A stretch of DNA of 64,000 nucleotides from Dehalobacter sp. DCM (GCF_024972775.1 NZ_CP092282.1:1605001-1669000); one strand, 5' to 3'; shown: positions 53,957-63,568, counted from the first letter of the stretch. Program-made: numbers and translations. The notes: generated by a model from the sequence alone, not told the origin.

Positions 53957-54792
53957 AAATGAGAAACATGATGATAGCCACGGTAATCATTCTGATGATG
54001 GCGATTACGGGGTGCCAGAAAAACACAGAACCGGCGCCAAATCCAAATCCTGAGCCGACTCCGGCACCCGAAACAATGAATCTGGCAGTTTATTATCTCA
54101 AAGAAAGCAATAATGAGATCTACTTGGTCAGAGAGGTTCATACTGTCGAAAAAAGTGAAGGTGTTGCACGGGCTGCTTTAAACGAGCTGGTCAGCGGGAC
54201 ACCGCTTACGTCCGGTGCTTATAACGTGCTTCCGGCAAATACCCAGATTCTGGATATTACGATTGAAAAGGGTTTAGCGACCGTCGATTTTTCAGAAGAG
54301 GTCCTGCATGCCAATGTCGGAGCAAGCGGAGAAGCCCTGGGGATTGCCAGCATCGTCAATACATTGACCGAGTTTTCGACGATTCAAAAGGTTCGGTTTA
54401 CTGTGAAAGGCAGTGCGGAAAAAGGCATGGACTGGTGGGGACATGTCGGACTTTATGAACAGCCATTTTCACGCGACCTGAGTTCGGTCAATGAACCGCT
54501 GATATGGGTAACGGAACCGACAGCAGAACAGGCCATCACGAGCCCATTGACAATTAAGGGGAATGCTAAAATTTTTGAAGCGGTTGTCAGTTATCGGCTG
54601 AAGGATTCAACTGGGAAGATTCTGGCGCAAGGGCATACGATGGCATCCGCCGGCGCTCCCGAGCGGGGTGACTTTAAGGCGACGTTGACATTTACGCCTA
54701 TATCCACGGGTAAAGGAGTGCTTGAGGTCTTTGAGTCCAGTGCGAAAGATGGTAGCGATGTTAATAAGGTGACGATCCCGGTTACCTGGTGA
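53953..54792 (+). CDS. GerMN-Gmad2 lipoprotein
   Basis: A 279-aa lipoprotein; TGGAGGTC precedes the ATG. The lipobox is MAITGC (Cys21), followed by a Pro-rich linker. About 40-160 is a GerMN domain (LNELVSGTP, DFSEEVLHANVGASGEALGIAS in two parts, TVKG). About 175-279 is a Gmad2 Ig-like domain (WVTEPTAEQAITSPLTIKGNAK). GerMN domains occur in spore germination and lipoprotein LpqB-type proteins; this combination is frequent in Firmicutes but of unknown function. Confidence 0.88.
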   Translation: MKMRNMMIATVIILMMAITGCQKNTEPAPNPNPEPTPAPETMNLAVYYLKESNNEIYLVREVHTVEKSEGVARAALNELVSGTPLTSGAYNVLPANTQILDITIEKGLATVDFSEEVLHANVGASGEALGIASIVNTLTEFSTIQKVRFTVKGSAEKGMDWWGHVGLYEQPFSRDLSSVNEPLIWVTEPTAEQAITSPLTIKGNAKIFEAVVSYRLKDSTGKILAQGHTMASAGAPERGDFKATLTFTPISTGKGVLEVFESSAKDGSDVNKVTIPVTW

Positions 54793-54969
54793 TTCTTTAA
54801 GAATTCACTCCGCACTCCAACCAATTGTGGTGATATCCTGGATAGGAGCGGTATAAAATATTAGGCGTATAATTCTAAATAGTATGAATATTTGTGCAAC
54901 ATTGTCTGTGAGATGATATAATAGAATAAAAACGTAAGAATTGTCGGTTTTGAGAGGAGTTGTTTTTTG

Positions 54970-55191
54970 ATGCCGAGAGTATTTCTCAATAACAAATACT
55001 GGCTGAGAGGCGGCCGCTTAAACCAGAAACGTCATTTAGACATGACAGAGGAAGAAAAATCGCAAATTGCACGGTGTCTTACACATCCTCCAAAGAAAAC
55101 GCCCAACCGGTCTCGTTACGGTTGGGCGTTTCAGATACGGGTTTCTATATCGTCAGATAGAGTTTCCGCCAATGCAGAAACATGGCTATAA
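54970..55191 (+). CDS. Possible small protein reading into a terminator
   Basis: GAGAGGAG lies 10 nt before an ATG, and TATAAT near 54917 could be a -10 box. The first 45 residues are basic (NKYWLRGGRLNQKRHLDMTEEEK in two parts); the frame then passes through the hairpin at 55098-55130 and overlaps the opposite gene. No homologue is recognised. Confidence 0.3.
   Translation: MPRVFLNNKYWLRGGRLNQKRHLDMTEEEKSQIARCLTHPPKKTPNRSRYGWAFQIRVSISSDRVSANAETWL
55098..55130. terminator. Terminator after the DUF1624-like gene
   Basis: A perfect 12-bp stem (AACGCCCAACCG with its complement) has a nine-base loop. The best T tract (TTTTCTTT) is on the minus strand, serving the gene at 55145-56254. Confidence 0.8.
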
Positions 55192-56254
55192 CAACCCAAA
55201 AGCCTGTGTATAGGCAGATAAATGCTAACTGGGGATTTGTACTCCAACTATTTACCCAATCGTAAATTATTTGGAATAGTGTCACGGATTGGCTGTGGAT
55301 GGTTACGTTAACATGACGCACAACGGAATAAAGCATGGATGAGCCAAAGTAAATAAGAATGGCATTTCGGCCGATTGAGTCAAACGGATAATAAAACGGC
55401 GCCGAGATTTTGTCGATAACCGGTATTCGTGTATCCCATAATAGGTGGGAAATAGCCAAAACCATAATCGAACAGCCTGAAGTCAGGGTGACAAAGGAAG
55501 GTGTCCATAGGCGTTTGTTGATAGGGATGAAGTGGGCGAGGACAACCGTCAGGGCTAGGAGAAAAACACCGAGAGCCAGTATTTTGAGAAAGCCCCACTG
55601 AATAGAATCTCTTTTTAAAAATACACCGGCAGTAAAACCAAAAAGAGAGCTGGCCATTGCTGAAAATAGGGTGCATACCCCTTCGGGATCGTAACCCATT
55701 CGCCCCTGGGCGTAGATATGATTATTCGTAAAAATTAGCGGGTCAAGCATACCGGACAGGTTATTTCCGGGGATGGGCAGACCTCCCGGTATGTCGCGGC
55801 TGGTATAGATCAGGAGGATAAGATAAACAGCAAGAATTACTATGCCGGCGCTAAAAGGCCAGATCCATCTTCCGGATACTCTGGTTATAATCACAGTAAG
55901 CAGGCCGGTAACCGCAAGGACTTGCAGAACACCGGTAAAGCGCAGTGTAGAAAAGCTAAAGTTCCACGTTACGAGAAGATTAAAGAGCAAACCAATGAGA
56001 ATAAGAAGCAAAAAACGCCGGACTAAGCGAAGCCACGGCACTTTTTTACTATAAGCGATGGCCATGGCCGTACCGGATAAGGTCACAAAGGATGGAAAGG
56101 CAAAGTCGATGAGATGATAGCCGTTCCAGATAGCGTGTTTGACATAGAGAGCGTATAGCGGGCCTTCCGGTACAAAGGTTAAAAATACCAGCAAAACGGA
56201 TAAAGCCCGGGCAAAATCCAGGGCCTTGATCCTATTGGGGCTTTTTTTCTTCAT
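55145..56254 (-). CDS. Heparan-glucosaminide acetyltransferase-like membrane protein (DUF1624/DUF5009 type)
   Basis: A 369-aa integral membrane protein with about ten helices. It opens with RIKALDFARALSVLLVF and has FPSFVTLSGTAMAIAY, RFTGVLQVLAVTGLL and DSIGRNAILIYFGSSML, all typical of the DUF1624/HGSNAT-like acyltransferase group. The conserved His expected after the first helix may be one of those in YVKHAIWNGYHLIDF. Acyl transfer to an extracytoplasmic sugar is the family idea; the substrate is unknown. Start 56254 follows AAAGGAAAG. Confidence 0.75.
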   Translation of the reverse strand: MKKKSPNRIKALDFARALSVLLVFLTFVPEGPLYALYVKHAIWNGYHLIDFAFPSFVTLSGTAMAIAYSKKVPWLRLVRRFLLLILIGLLFNLLVTWNFSFSTLRFTGVLQVLAVTGLLTVIITRVSGRWIWPFSAGIVILAVYLILLIYTSRDIPGGLPIPGNNLSGMLDPLIFTNNHIYAQGRMGYDPEGVCTLFSAMASSLFGFTAGVFLKRDSIQWGFLKILALGVFLLALTVVLAHFIPINKRLWTPSFVTLTSGCSIMVLAISHLLWDTRIPVIDKISAPFYYPFDSIGRNAILIYFGSSMLYSVVRHVNVTIHSQSVTLFQIIYDWVNSWSTNPQLAFICLYTGFWVVIAMFLHWRKLYLTI

Positions 56255-56304
56255 AGAGAACTTTCCTTTCTGATTCTGCAAGTTCATTGTGTTTTCAGAC
56301 GGAT

Positions 56305-57153
56305 CTATTGTTCTAATTTAATCCAATGGGTTTCTTTATGACCAGCCGCAAAATCAAAGGCAGTTTTTGTTGATAGTATACCAACGCTGTACCGTCCCTC
56401 CTCAGGATTCCAGACATGATACGCGTTTAAGGCGGCTTCGTATTTTGCTTTATCCTCATTAGAGGTGATTGCTGTAATTGAGGCATCGGGGTGTTGATCC
56501 CAGTGCAGCAAAAATACAATATATCGCGCATCCGCCACGGAATCCGTAACTTGAAGTTCACGTAGCGCCGTGCCGGCTGCCCGATGATCCGGGTGTGTAT
56601 CATCCCAGGTCATCGTTTGATGAAGAGCGCGTGGATACATTGCTTCAAAGGAAAGAATAATATCTTTTACATCCTCAGACGACACCTGGCCGTCAGGAAG
56701 ATCGTTCAAATAGATATTATAGGGCTTGATACCGAGATTAGCGGCGGATTCGCGGATATCCATCAGGCGTGACTCGCCAAGCTCGTCGCGTGTCAGCGGG
56801 GCAAGGCCCTGAAGTGATAATTTCTCGCTAACTACATTCAATGTTGCACTGGCCGTACCCTTTGTAAGCAAGACGAGGATAACCGGATCGAAGTGCTTTT
56901 GCGCTTCGATAATCGCGGCTCCCATGTTTAAAACTTCATCGTCAGGATGAGGAACATAGAAAATACAAGCCTGAGTTGGTGTGTCAGGCTTTGCCGGTTC
57001 ATCGGAGGGCACTTCGGGTTTTGAAGGCTCTACTGGTATAGCCGGTTCCGTTGGGGTAACGGGGTTCGTTCCATACGATATTGCCCATATGACACCAAGG
57101 ACGGTAACTAAAACCGCGATAAACAGAATAGGTAGCAGAAACTGTTTCTTCAT
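56305..57153 (-). CDS. Secreted PIG-L/LmbE-family deacetylase
   Basis: A 282-aa protein. Residues 5-26 are a membrane anchor or uncleaved signal; about 28-60 is a Pro/Glu linker. The catalytic domain has PHPDDEVLNMG near 68-78 (zinc and base residues) and THPDHRAAG near 185. The family removes acetyl groups from N-acetylglucosamine-type sugars. It is next to an acyltransferase-like membrane protein on the same strand, 50 nt apart, so a pair acting on an extracellular glycan is plausible. Confidence 0.88.
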   Translation of the reverse strand: MKKQFLLPILFIAVLVTVLGVIWAISYGTNPVTPTEPAIPVEPSKPEVPSDEPAKPDTPTQACIFYVPHPDDEVLNMGAAIIEAQKHFDPVILVLLTKGTASATLNVVSEKLSLQGLAPLTRDELGESRLMDIRESAANLGIKPYNIYLNDLPDGQVSSEDVKDIILSFEAMYPRALHQTMTWDDTHPDHRAAGTALRELQVTDSVADARYIVFLLHWDQHPDASITAITSNEDKAKYEAALNAYHVWNPEEGRYSVGILSTKTAFDFAAGHKETHWIKLEQ

Positions 57154-57258
57154 AATAGCAAGTCATCCTTTATACGTACTGTTAATTAATTCTAATTTGT
57201 TTTAGGCTTGCTGAACAGTCCTGTTTACAAGTTTTTATGCAATATGGAATGGTTTTTA

Positions 57259-58536
57259 TTATAAAATGCTATTAACAAAGAGTTTTGCCAGCATCGGATC
57301 AAACTGAGCTCCGGCGTTCTTCAGGATCTCCTCTGCCGCCGCCTTTGGCTCGAATGCAGCCCGATACGGCCGGTGGCTGGTCATCGCATTGTATGCGTCG
57401 GCAATCGCAATAATTCGTGCTTCTAATGGGATCTCAATCCCTTTTAAACCTTGAGGATAACCCGTCCCATCCCAGCGTTCGTGATGCCCCAGGATGGATT
57501 CGGCCAGATTGGCGTATTCTGGGATCGAATTGATAATATTATGGCCAATTTCCGGATGCCTTTTTATTTCGGCACGTTCAGAATCAGTTAAAACATCCTG
57601 CTTCGTGATGATACGCGGGTCAAGACTAACTTCCCCGATATTTCGAATGCGACTCAGGGTTTTAAGAGAACGAATACTTTCATCGCCTAAACGGACGGCG
57701 CGGCCGATTTCGGCGGCATAGAAGCTTACGGTTTCTGATTCAACTTTTTCGTTGGGATTTCGCTTGTAAAGCGTTTCAATAATGATTTGAACCAGAGGAT
57801 GGAACGGTTTGTTCTCATTATCTTGACCATCATCCGATGCGTTAATCTCAGACGAGGGCTTAATATCAATATTAAGAGAATCCAACTGCGCATTGGCAGC
57901 GAGTTCATTAAGCCGTTTGACAAGGACTTGTGCTTGGGCAGCAGTTGTCTTAGGCAAAAGTATAACAATTTCTTCATCGCTGACCCTGGCGATAATATCA
58001 TCGGTGCGGCATTCATCCTTAATAATCTTAGCAATCTTTTTAATTATCGAATTTGCTTTAGTAGTCCCAAGTTCCTGCCTCATTAGCTCCAGATGATTAA
58101 TATCAATCACCGCAAGCGAAATCGGAAGATTTCTTTCCGTATTCAAACGTTTCAGCTCTTCTTCAAAAAAGCGGCGATTATATAGTCCGGTCACCGGATC
58201 GTGAAAATTAGCGTAATGGGCCCGGGCAATTTTTTTCTTGCCACTGACCGAGCCATTGATCAAGAAGACCATCCCATGAATGTGATTATCGTTGTCGGAC
58301 ACCGGTGCCGATTTGATTTTTACCGAACGTTTTTCACCATTCTTACATTGGATCGTACTGTTCTTGACCAATAAAATATCCCCAAGAGATTTGCCTATTA
58401 CCTCATCGCTTGTCCAACCGGATAGGCCTTCGGCTTTCTTGCTGATAAGCTGGATCTTGTTTTGGTTGTCCGTCAAGATAACGGCATCATCGATAGTCGC
58501 TAATGTCGTTTTTAACCATACTTGCCCTGACTCCAT
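57259..58536 (-). CDS. PAS-GGDEF-HD-GYP signalling protein with degenerate catalytic motifs
   Basis: A 425-aa protein; start 58536 has GGAG 8 nt upstream. Residues 5-110 are PAS, about 110-240 a GGDEF domain, about 265-420 an HD-GYP domain. The GGDEF site reads VSDEE, so cyclase activity is unlikely. In the HD-GYP domain the HD pair expected in LHDIGKI is replaced by IRNIGEV, although HHERWDGTGYP and IAIADAYNAMTSHRPYR are intact. Loss of the HD metal ligands suggests a receptor or a dead enzyme. The domain order and changes are read directly from the protein; the loss of activity is inferred. Confidence 0.85.
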   Translation of the reverse strand: MESGQVWLKTTLATIDDAVILTDNQNKIQLISKKAEGLSGWTSDEVIGKSLGDILLVKNSTIQCKNGEKRSVKIKSAPVSDNDNHIHGMVFLINGSVSGKKKIARAHYANFHDPVTGLYNRRFFEEELKRLNTERNLPISLAVIDINHLELMRQELGTTKANSIIKKIAKIIKDECRTDDIIARVSDEEIVILLPKTTAAQAQVLVKRLNELAANAQLDSLNIDIKPSSEINASDDGQDNENKPFHPLVQIIIETLYKRNPNEKVESETVSFYAAEIGRAVRLGDESIRSLKTLSRIRNIGEVSLDPRIITKQDVLTDSERAEIKRHPEIGHNIINSIPEYANLAESILGHHERWDGTGYPQGLKGIEIPLEARIIAIADAYNAMTSHRPYRAAFEPKAAAEEILKNAGAQFDPMLAKLFVNSIL

Positions 58537-58762
58537 CTCAACGTCTCCATTCACTAATCAATCGGATAATTATCCTTATCTTGATTATCGTCTATTACGA
58601 AATAATTATTTAGGGGAGAAAAACGGAGCAAATCCGATAAAATAGGAACTAACTAAGAATAATCACCCGTATTTCAGGTGGATGCTTTAACAAACAATAG
58701 GTAACAAAATATTCGAATAATTTCGACATAATAGTGATTTATTTTCTTCATCGATAGATAAA

Positions 58763-58801
58763 GACGGTATCGCTGAACTTATTTCGTTTTGCGACACCGT
58801 C
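58763..58801 (-). terminator. Hairpin after the response regulator
   Basis: GACGGT-A-TCGC pairs with GCGA-C-ACCGTC around a 17-nt loop; on the minus strand it is followed by TTTATC. It lies 96 nt after the response regulator stop. The remaining 58555-58896 stretch is AT-rich with a run of TTTTAGTTTT-like units and no gene. Confidence 0.55.
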
Positions 58802-58896
58802 GTTTATAGTTTATATTTTGTTTTAGCTTTCATTTTATTTATTTTTTGTTTTCAATTTCTGTTTTCAGTTTTAGCTTTCAATTTCACACATTCAGT

Positions 58897-59256
58897 TTAG
58901 ATAATGCAATTAACCGTCCGTAGCAAGTCGTCAATATTAAAAGGTTTACTCAGGAAGCCTTGATACTGATTGGCTTCGGGAAGGTTGTCCCGATTGGGGA
59001 TAGCGGCCGTAATAATTACGGCAGGGATATGACGCAGTTGATTGTCATTGCGCATTCGCTGTATCAAATCACGGCCGCCCATACCTTGCATAATCAGGTC
59101 TGTTAACAATAAGTCCGGTACATAACCGCTTTTCATAAGATACAGACCCTCTAATGCATTTTTCCTAACCTCGACGTTGTGTCCGTCATCTGTAAGCGCT
59201 GTTTGAATGACCATACCGATAAGGGGGTTGTCCTCAACAACCAATATTCTGTTCAT
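58897..59256 (-). CDS. Single-domain response regulator
   Basis: A 119-aa receiver domain only (CheY/Spo0F size). Start 59256 has GGAGGGTGG upstream. MNRILVVEDN supplies the acidic pocket, DLLLTDLIMQGMGG the phosphorylated Asp, VIITAA the switch Thr and LSKPF the Lys. There is no output domain and no histidine kinase gene nearby, so its partner is elsewhere. It shares the strand with the degenerate c-di-GMP protein downstream. Confidence 0.92.
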   Translation of the reverse strand: MNRILVVEDNPLIGMVIQTALTDDGHNVEVRKNALEGLYLMKSGYVPDLLLTDLIMQGMGGRDLIQRMRNDNQLRHIPAVIITAAIPNRDNLPEANQYQGFLSKPFNIDDLLRTVNCII

Positions 59257-59528
59257 AAGCCACCCTCCAATTCTGGATAAGATTAGACACAATAAAAGTA
59301 TATCATGGAAAAACAGCGAATGTTGTCGACTGATGGTGTCATAAATAGACATAAATAGTAGAATGCATCCTGGCAGAAATAAATGCAAACAAATCGTTTA
59401 TTTATTGGAAATTTGCACACTATTGGTGATCCAGAAACCAATTGGTTGCATAAAAATCGAATTTTCGATATGATTACATCGAAAGTTTACATGACACGCA
59501 ACAGAAAAATCGTCAAGGAGGAAATGCG

Positions 59529-59954
59529 ATGTTCCAGGAATTCAAACAATTTATTATGAAGGGCAATGTCGTTGATCTTGCAGTCGCGGTGATTATTGGC
59601 GGCGCGTTCGGCAAGATTGTGACTTCATTAGTGAATGACATCATCATGCCTTTGCTTGGGCTGATACTAGGGAAGATCAACTTTACAGAGCTAAAGTGGG
59701 TTATCGTACAGGGGTCTAAGGGAATAAATGGTTCTGAAGGGGTTAAAGAAGTTGCCGTTTTATACGGGACATTCATTCAATCCGTTGTTGACTTTCTGAT
59801 CATCGCACTCGCTATCTTTTTTATGCTGAAAGCACTGAGTAAATTGAAGCGGAAGAAGGAAGTGCTGGAAGAAACACCGGCTCCGCCTGAACCTTCCAAC
59901 GAGGAAGTGTTATTAGCGGAAATCAGGGATTTACTTAAAGCGAGAAACAAATAG
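59529..59954 (+). CDS. mscL: Large-conductance mechanosensitive channel
   Basis: A 141-aa MscL with the N-terminal FKQFIMKGNVVDLAVAVIIGGAFGKIV, in two parts the amphipathic helix and the pore helix, a loop of normal size, a second helix (VVDFLIIALAIFFML) and a charged C-terminal bundle. It releases solutes under hypo-osmotic stress. The ATG follows AAGGAGG. Confidence 0.97.
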   Translation: MFQEFKQFIMKGNVVDLAVAVIIGGAFGKIVTSLVNDIIMPLLGLILGKINFTELKWVIVQGSKGINGSEGVKEVAVLYGTFIQSVVDFLIIALAIFFMLKALSKLKRKKEVLEETPAPPEPSNEEVLLAEIRDLLKARNK

Positions 59955-59964
59955 AGATCCTAAG

Positions 59965-59992
59965 CAAGGTGTAAAAGCGCCTTGTTTTTTTC
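59965..59992 (+). terminator. Terminator after mscL
   Basis: CAAGGTG pairs with CGCCTTG (one G-T pair), followed by a run of eight T. Confidence 0.8.
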
Positions 59993-60111
59993 GCAGGTTT
60001 TTAATCATAGTGCTCGATGTGATGTCCTGTATGAAAGATGGGTATACTCATGATGGCTAAATTTGTTCATGACGGGTTTGCTCATGAATTCAGTATTATG
60101 CGCAATTTTTA

Positions 60112-60141
60112 TTGTACAAAATGCCGATATTTTAGTATAAT
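60112..60141 (+). promoter_or_regulatory. Promoter of isocitrate dehydrogenase
   Basis: TTGTAC (60112-60117), an 18-bp gap and TATAAT (60136-60141), about 60 nt before the start codon. Confidence 0.65.
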
Positions 60142-60201
60142 AGCACTTTGAAAATACTACGCTTCTATTTACATAACATATACGATTTAAAGGAGGATAT
60201 T

Positions 60202-61413
60202 ATGCAAAAAATCCAAATGAAAACGCCATTAGTCGAAATGGATGGCGATGAGATGACCAGGATCATCTGGAAATCCATAAAAGAAATCCTGCTTCAGCCT
60301 TACATTGATTTAAAGACAGAATACTATGACCTTGGACTGGAATATCGCGATCAGACGAACGATCAGGTGACGTATGATGCCGCGATGGCCAACAAGAAGT
60401 ACGGCGTATCCGTCAAGTGCGCGACGATTACACCCAATGCCCAACGTGTCGAAGAATATAATCTGAAAGAAATGTGGAAAAGCCCGAACGGAACGATTAG
60501 AGCCATACTCGATGGAACCGTATTCCGTTCACCGATCGTTGTCAACGGAATCAGTCCGATCGTCAGCGCATGGAAGAAACCCATTACGATTGCCCGTCAT
60601 GCCTATGGTGATGTTTACCGTAATACGGAATACCGTGTTGAAGGCCCCGGAAAAGCAGAGATTGTCTTCACAGGAAAAGATGGCAAGGAAATACGTCAGA
60701 CCATATTTGACTTTGAAGATAAAGGCGTCATTATGGGTATGCATAATATCGATAAATCAATTGAAAGCTTTGCCCGCGCTTGTTTTAACTATGCTTTGGA
60801 TGTTAAACAAGATCTTTGGTTCGCAACAAAGGATACAATCTCCAAAAAATATGACCATACATTTAAGGATATTTTCCAGGATATTTTTGAAGCAGAGTAT
60901 AAGGAAAAATTTGCGGCAGCCAATATTGAATATTTCTATACACTGATTGATGATGCAGTCGCACGTGTCGTCCGTTCTGAAGGCGGATATATCTGGGCAT
61001 GTAAAAACTACGATGGCGATGTGATGTCCGATATGGTCGCTACTGCGTTCGGTAGTTTGGCAATGATGACATCCGTGCTGGTTTCTCCTGACGGCAACTA
61101 TGAATATGAAGCCGCTCATGGCACAGTGACCCGTCACTATTACAAACACCTTAAAGGCGAAGAGACCTCAACAAACGCGATGGCTACCCTGTTTGCCTGG
61201 ACAGGCGCCCTGCGGAAACGCGGTGAGCTTGACGGCTTGAAGGATTTGGTTGAATTTGCTGATCAGCTCGAAGCGGCTTCGCTGAGGACGATTGAAGAGG
61301 GGACCATGACCAAAGACCTTGCTCTAATATCCGAACTTCCTGAGAAAAAGGTTGTGAATACGGAGCAGTTCCTCGTCGAAATCAGAAAGACGCTGGATAA
61401 AATCAGGAATTAA
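60202..61413 (+). CDS. icd: NADP-dependent isocitrate dehydrogenase, eukaryotic-type dimer
   Basis: A 403-aa enzyme of the IDH subfamily that includes mitochondrial and cytosolic [21 protein letters not shown] opens the protein; [55 protein letters not shown] and [12 protein letters not shown] (all in pieces) are diagnostic. The NADP-binding stretch after HGTVTRHY is typical. Start 60202 follows AAAGGAGG. It makes 2-oxoglutarate for biosynthesis. It stands alone, with its own promoter and terminator. Confidence 0.95.
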   Translation: MQKIQMKTPLVEMDGDEMTRIIWKSIKEILLQPYIDLKTEYYDLGLEYRDQTNDQVTYDAAMANKKYGVSVKCATITPNAQRVEEYNLKEMWKSPNGTIRAILDGTVFRSPIVVNGISPIVSAWKKPITIARHAYGDVYRNTEYRVEGPGKAEIVFTGKDGKEIRQTIFDFEDKGVIMGMHNIDKSIESFARACFNYALDVKQDLWFATKDTISKKYDHTFKDIFQDIFEAEYKEKFAAANIEYFYTLIDDAVARVVRSEGGYIWACKNYDGDVMSDMVATAFGSLAMMTSVLVSPDGNYEYEAAHGTVTRHYYKHLKGEETSTNAMATLFAWTGALRKRGELDGLKDLVEFADQLEAASLRTIEEGTMTKDLALISELPEKKVVNTEQFLVEIRKTLDKIRN

Positions 61414-61455
61414 GAGAGTCAGCGATATTGTCTCAAATAGATACTTATATCGAAG

Positions 61456-61500
61456 AAAACCGTCTAATTAGATTATTTTGAGACGGTTTTTCTTTTTTTG
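61456..61500 (+). terminator. Terminator after icd
   Basis: AAAACCGTCT (61456-61465) and AGACGGTTTT (61481-61490) form a 10-bp stem followed by CTTTTTTT. Confidence 0.85.
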
Positions 61501-61625
61501 TATATCAGAAAATGTAAGTGACTTTCTGTCCTCGAAAGTGTGATTCGCGTTCTGAACTACAGAAGTGCAGCTGTGGCTGTCGCCTTCGTTGAATTAATAA
61601 TTATTATTGAAATAATGGAGATAGG
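61500..61625 (+). repeat. Third copy of the AAGTGCAGCT dispersed element
   Basis: GTATATCAGAAA (from 61500) and AAGTGCAGCTGTGGCTGTCG (61581 onward) parallel GTATATCAGAAA at 26775 and AAGTGCAGCTAGGTCTGCCG at 26810. The CTTGGC hairpin is not present here. Confidence 0.4.
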
Positions 61626-61679
61626 ATATTGATTTTTGTTTATATATTCACTATAATAGACTCAAGTATAATTCTCAAG

Positions 61680-61817
61680 ATGAGAAAATCAAATTTAAAT
61701 TTGAGAGGATGTGAGAGCGTAACAATTTGCCTTTTGAAACATAAGGAGAGTGAAATTTTTAACGTTATGTTATTAATTGAATCTGCAGATTACCGATTGG
61801 ACTGTAGCTCCTTATAA
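61680..61817 (+). pseudogene. Possible CooT-like remnant
   Basis: A 45-codon frame includes CESVTICLLKHKESEI, which recalls the MCESNVYLLKDGKEE start of small CooT-type proteins. The expected FGEQK tail is absent, and the conserved Cys is not next to a start codon. It may be a decayed gene or chance. A terminator follows at 61847. Apart from repeats, the 61491-62037 gap holds nothing else. Confidence 0.25.
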
Positions 61818-61846
61818 AGCATGTTCATGCTTATTATTTGTTGTAA

Positions 61847-61880
61847 CTAACCGTGTCCAATTGCACATGGTTTTTTTTAT
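61847..61880 (+). terminator. Terminator upstream of the MFS gene
   Basis: AACC-GTGT and ACA-TGGTT pair around CCAATTGC, followed by a run of eight T. Confidence 0.65.
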
Positions 61881-62037
61881 AGGCAGAGGAAAGTGACATA
61901 CCACACTTGCAAACCGTCATTGGCTATCCTTTATATATATTTCCCACAGGCCAATGGTCAATAAACAGCGAAGGAGGAAAGCGAAAAATAGCTCTTATTA
62001 TCATTTTTTTAGAGATTTAGAAAGGGAGATGAATGAT

Positions 62038-63246
62038 TTGACAGATACCAAAAAAAGTCTAGCACTGTATGTATTCTCTATTTGCTGCTTCTATTTCTGT
62101 ATGCCGTCCATGGGGATTATGACTCCGACTATGGCTACATTATCCCAAGCTTTCCCGACGGTTCCTTTTATTAGCATCACCTACATCGGCACCATCGTTG
62201 CTTTGTTCCAAATCTTTGGTTCTTTCATCGGCGGTGCGATTGTTGGTAAATTCCTTAAATTCCGCACTACGTTAATTCTTGCTTTTGTTCTCTATCTGGT
62301 TGGCGGCCTTGGGCCTTATTTCCTGCCGGATGGCTCCAGCTGGACAACTGTTTTGGTCTTCCGGGCTATCTTCGGTTTAGGACTTGGCTTAAACGTTCCG
62401 ATGGGCGCTACCCTGATTTCCAGACTCTATCGCGATGAAGCAAAACGCGCGAAGATGATGGGCTTCGGAATGCTGTTCTTCAACATCGGTGCTTTCGGCT
62501 TCAGCTACCTCGGACCATCTTTGGCTCTGATCAGCTGGCAGACCGCTTTTCTAGCTCACTTTGTTGGTATCGTCGGTTTAATCGGCGCTATTATGCTGAA
62601 AGAGCCCCCCGATGCCGAAGAAGTCAAGGGTGCAAAAGTCAAAATCACCCCGAGAGCTGTTCTTTGGCCATTAGTTTTTGCTATTGAAATGACGCTCGTG
62701 TACAGTATGTTCACCATGGGTTCCATGGTTCTGGCACAAGGCGGTATGGATCCTAATACAGCCGGTATGTACCAAGGTACTGGAATCGCCATCCTGACCG
62801 CTGTCGGATTTGTTCTTTCCATTGGTTTTGGCTGGATTTATCGTGTAGTAAACAAGTGGATTGTTGCCATTTCTATGATTTGCGTCACCATCGGGCTTTT
62901 CCTCGTCAGTTCATCCGGTGCTTCCTTAAGTATTCCGCTGTTCTTGGCTGGCTGGGTATTCTTCGGTATTGGCCAGCAAGGTATAACTAACGGCTTGCCG
63001 ATGGTTGTCAGCACGGTTGTTGACAAGGCGACGGCGGCTGCTGCGTTGGGTCTTACTTTTGGTTTCATGAACTTCGGCGGCTTTACCTCCACGCCATGGG
63101 CTCAGCTCCTCTCGACAATCGGAGCTGACACAGCTGCTGCTGTTATTCGTGCCAATGGGATCGTCTTCATTGTATTCACAATCGTCATGATTGTAGCTAC
63201 AATGAGAATGAAAAAGTTTAGCTCCGAATCTGAAGCAGCGAAATAA
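62038..63246 (+). CDS. Major facilitator superfamily transporter
   Basis: A 402-aa protein; the TTG at 62038 (MTDTKKSLALYVF) has AAAGGGAG 9 nt upstream, while nearby ATGs lack spacing. Twelve hydrophobic helices are present, and the loop between helices 2 and 3 reads GGAIVGKFLKFRT. RAIFGLGLGLNVPMGATLIS and later helices resemble the cyanate/organic-anion and multidrug groups. The substrate cannot be assigned. Because the organism seems to use glyoxylate or glycolate, a carboxylate substrate is worth testing, but this is a guess. Two terminators follow. Confidence 0.85.
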   Translation: MTDTKKSLALYVFSICCFYFCMPSMGIMTPTMATLSQAFPTVPFISITYIGTIVALFQIFGSFIGGAIVGKFLKFRTTLILAFVLYLVGGLGPYFLPDGSSWTTVLVFRAIFGLGLGLNVPMGATLISRLYRDEAKRAKMMGFGMLFFNIGAFGFSYLGPSLALISWQTAFLAHFVGIVGLIGAIMLKEPPDAEEVKGAKVKITPRAVLWPLVFAIEMTLVYSMFTMGSMVLAQGGMDPNTAGMYQGTGIAILTAVGFVLSIGFGWIYRVVNKWIVAISMICVTIGLFLVSSSGASLSIPLFLAGWVFFGIGQQGITNGLPMVVSTVVDKATAAAALGLTFGFMNFGGFTSTPWAQLLSTIGADTAAAVIRANGIVFIVFTIVMIVATMRMKKFSSESEAAK

Positions 63247-63263
63247 GTTTTTTGAATAAGAAG

Positions 63264-63309
63264 GGCGCTGTCTGGCGATAATGCTCGTCAGGTAGCGCCT
63301 TTTTCTTTT
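63264..63309 (+). terminator. Terminator after the MFS gene
   Basis: GGCGCT (63264-63269) and AGCGCC (63294-63299) enclose a further CTGGCGA/CTCGTCAG pairing; TTTTTCTTTT follows. Confidence 0.75.
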
Positions 63310-63342
63310 ATTGATTAATAAAATGCCGTGTTTAGATATGGC

Positions 63343-63392
63343 GGGCTGCTGTCTAACGAACGATTTTGTTCGTTGGTCGACAGCCCTTTTTG
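63343..63392. terminator. Second hairpin terminator
   Basis: GGGCTG-CT-GTC-T-AACGAAC pairs with GTTCGTT-GG-T-CGA-CAGCCC around GATTTT, then TTTTT. It lies 100 nt after the MFS gene and insulates the next operon. Confidence 0.75.
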
Positions 63393-63568
63393 GTTGCCTG
63401 TTTACAATAATATGAGAATTGATCATGTTAGTTACACGAGAATTAATGTGATTAACGTAACGCCGGGTACTGATTTTTTAGGGAAATTTGAGATAATATA
63501 GAAAGGACTATTATATATTCAATGAACATTAGCGTTAATATTATATTATGAAGAGAAGGTGTAACACG

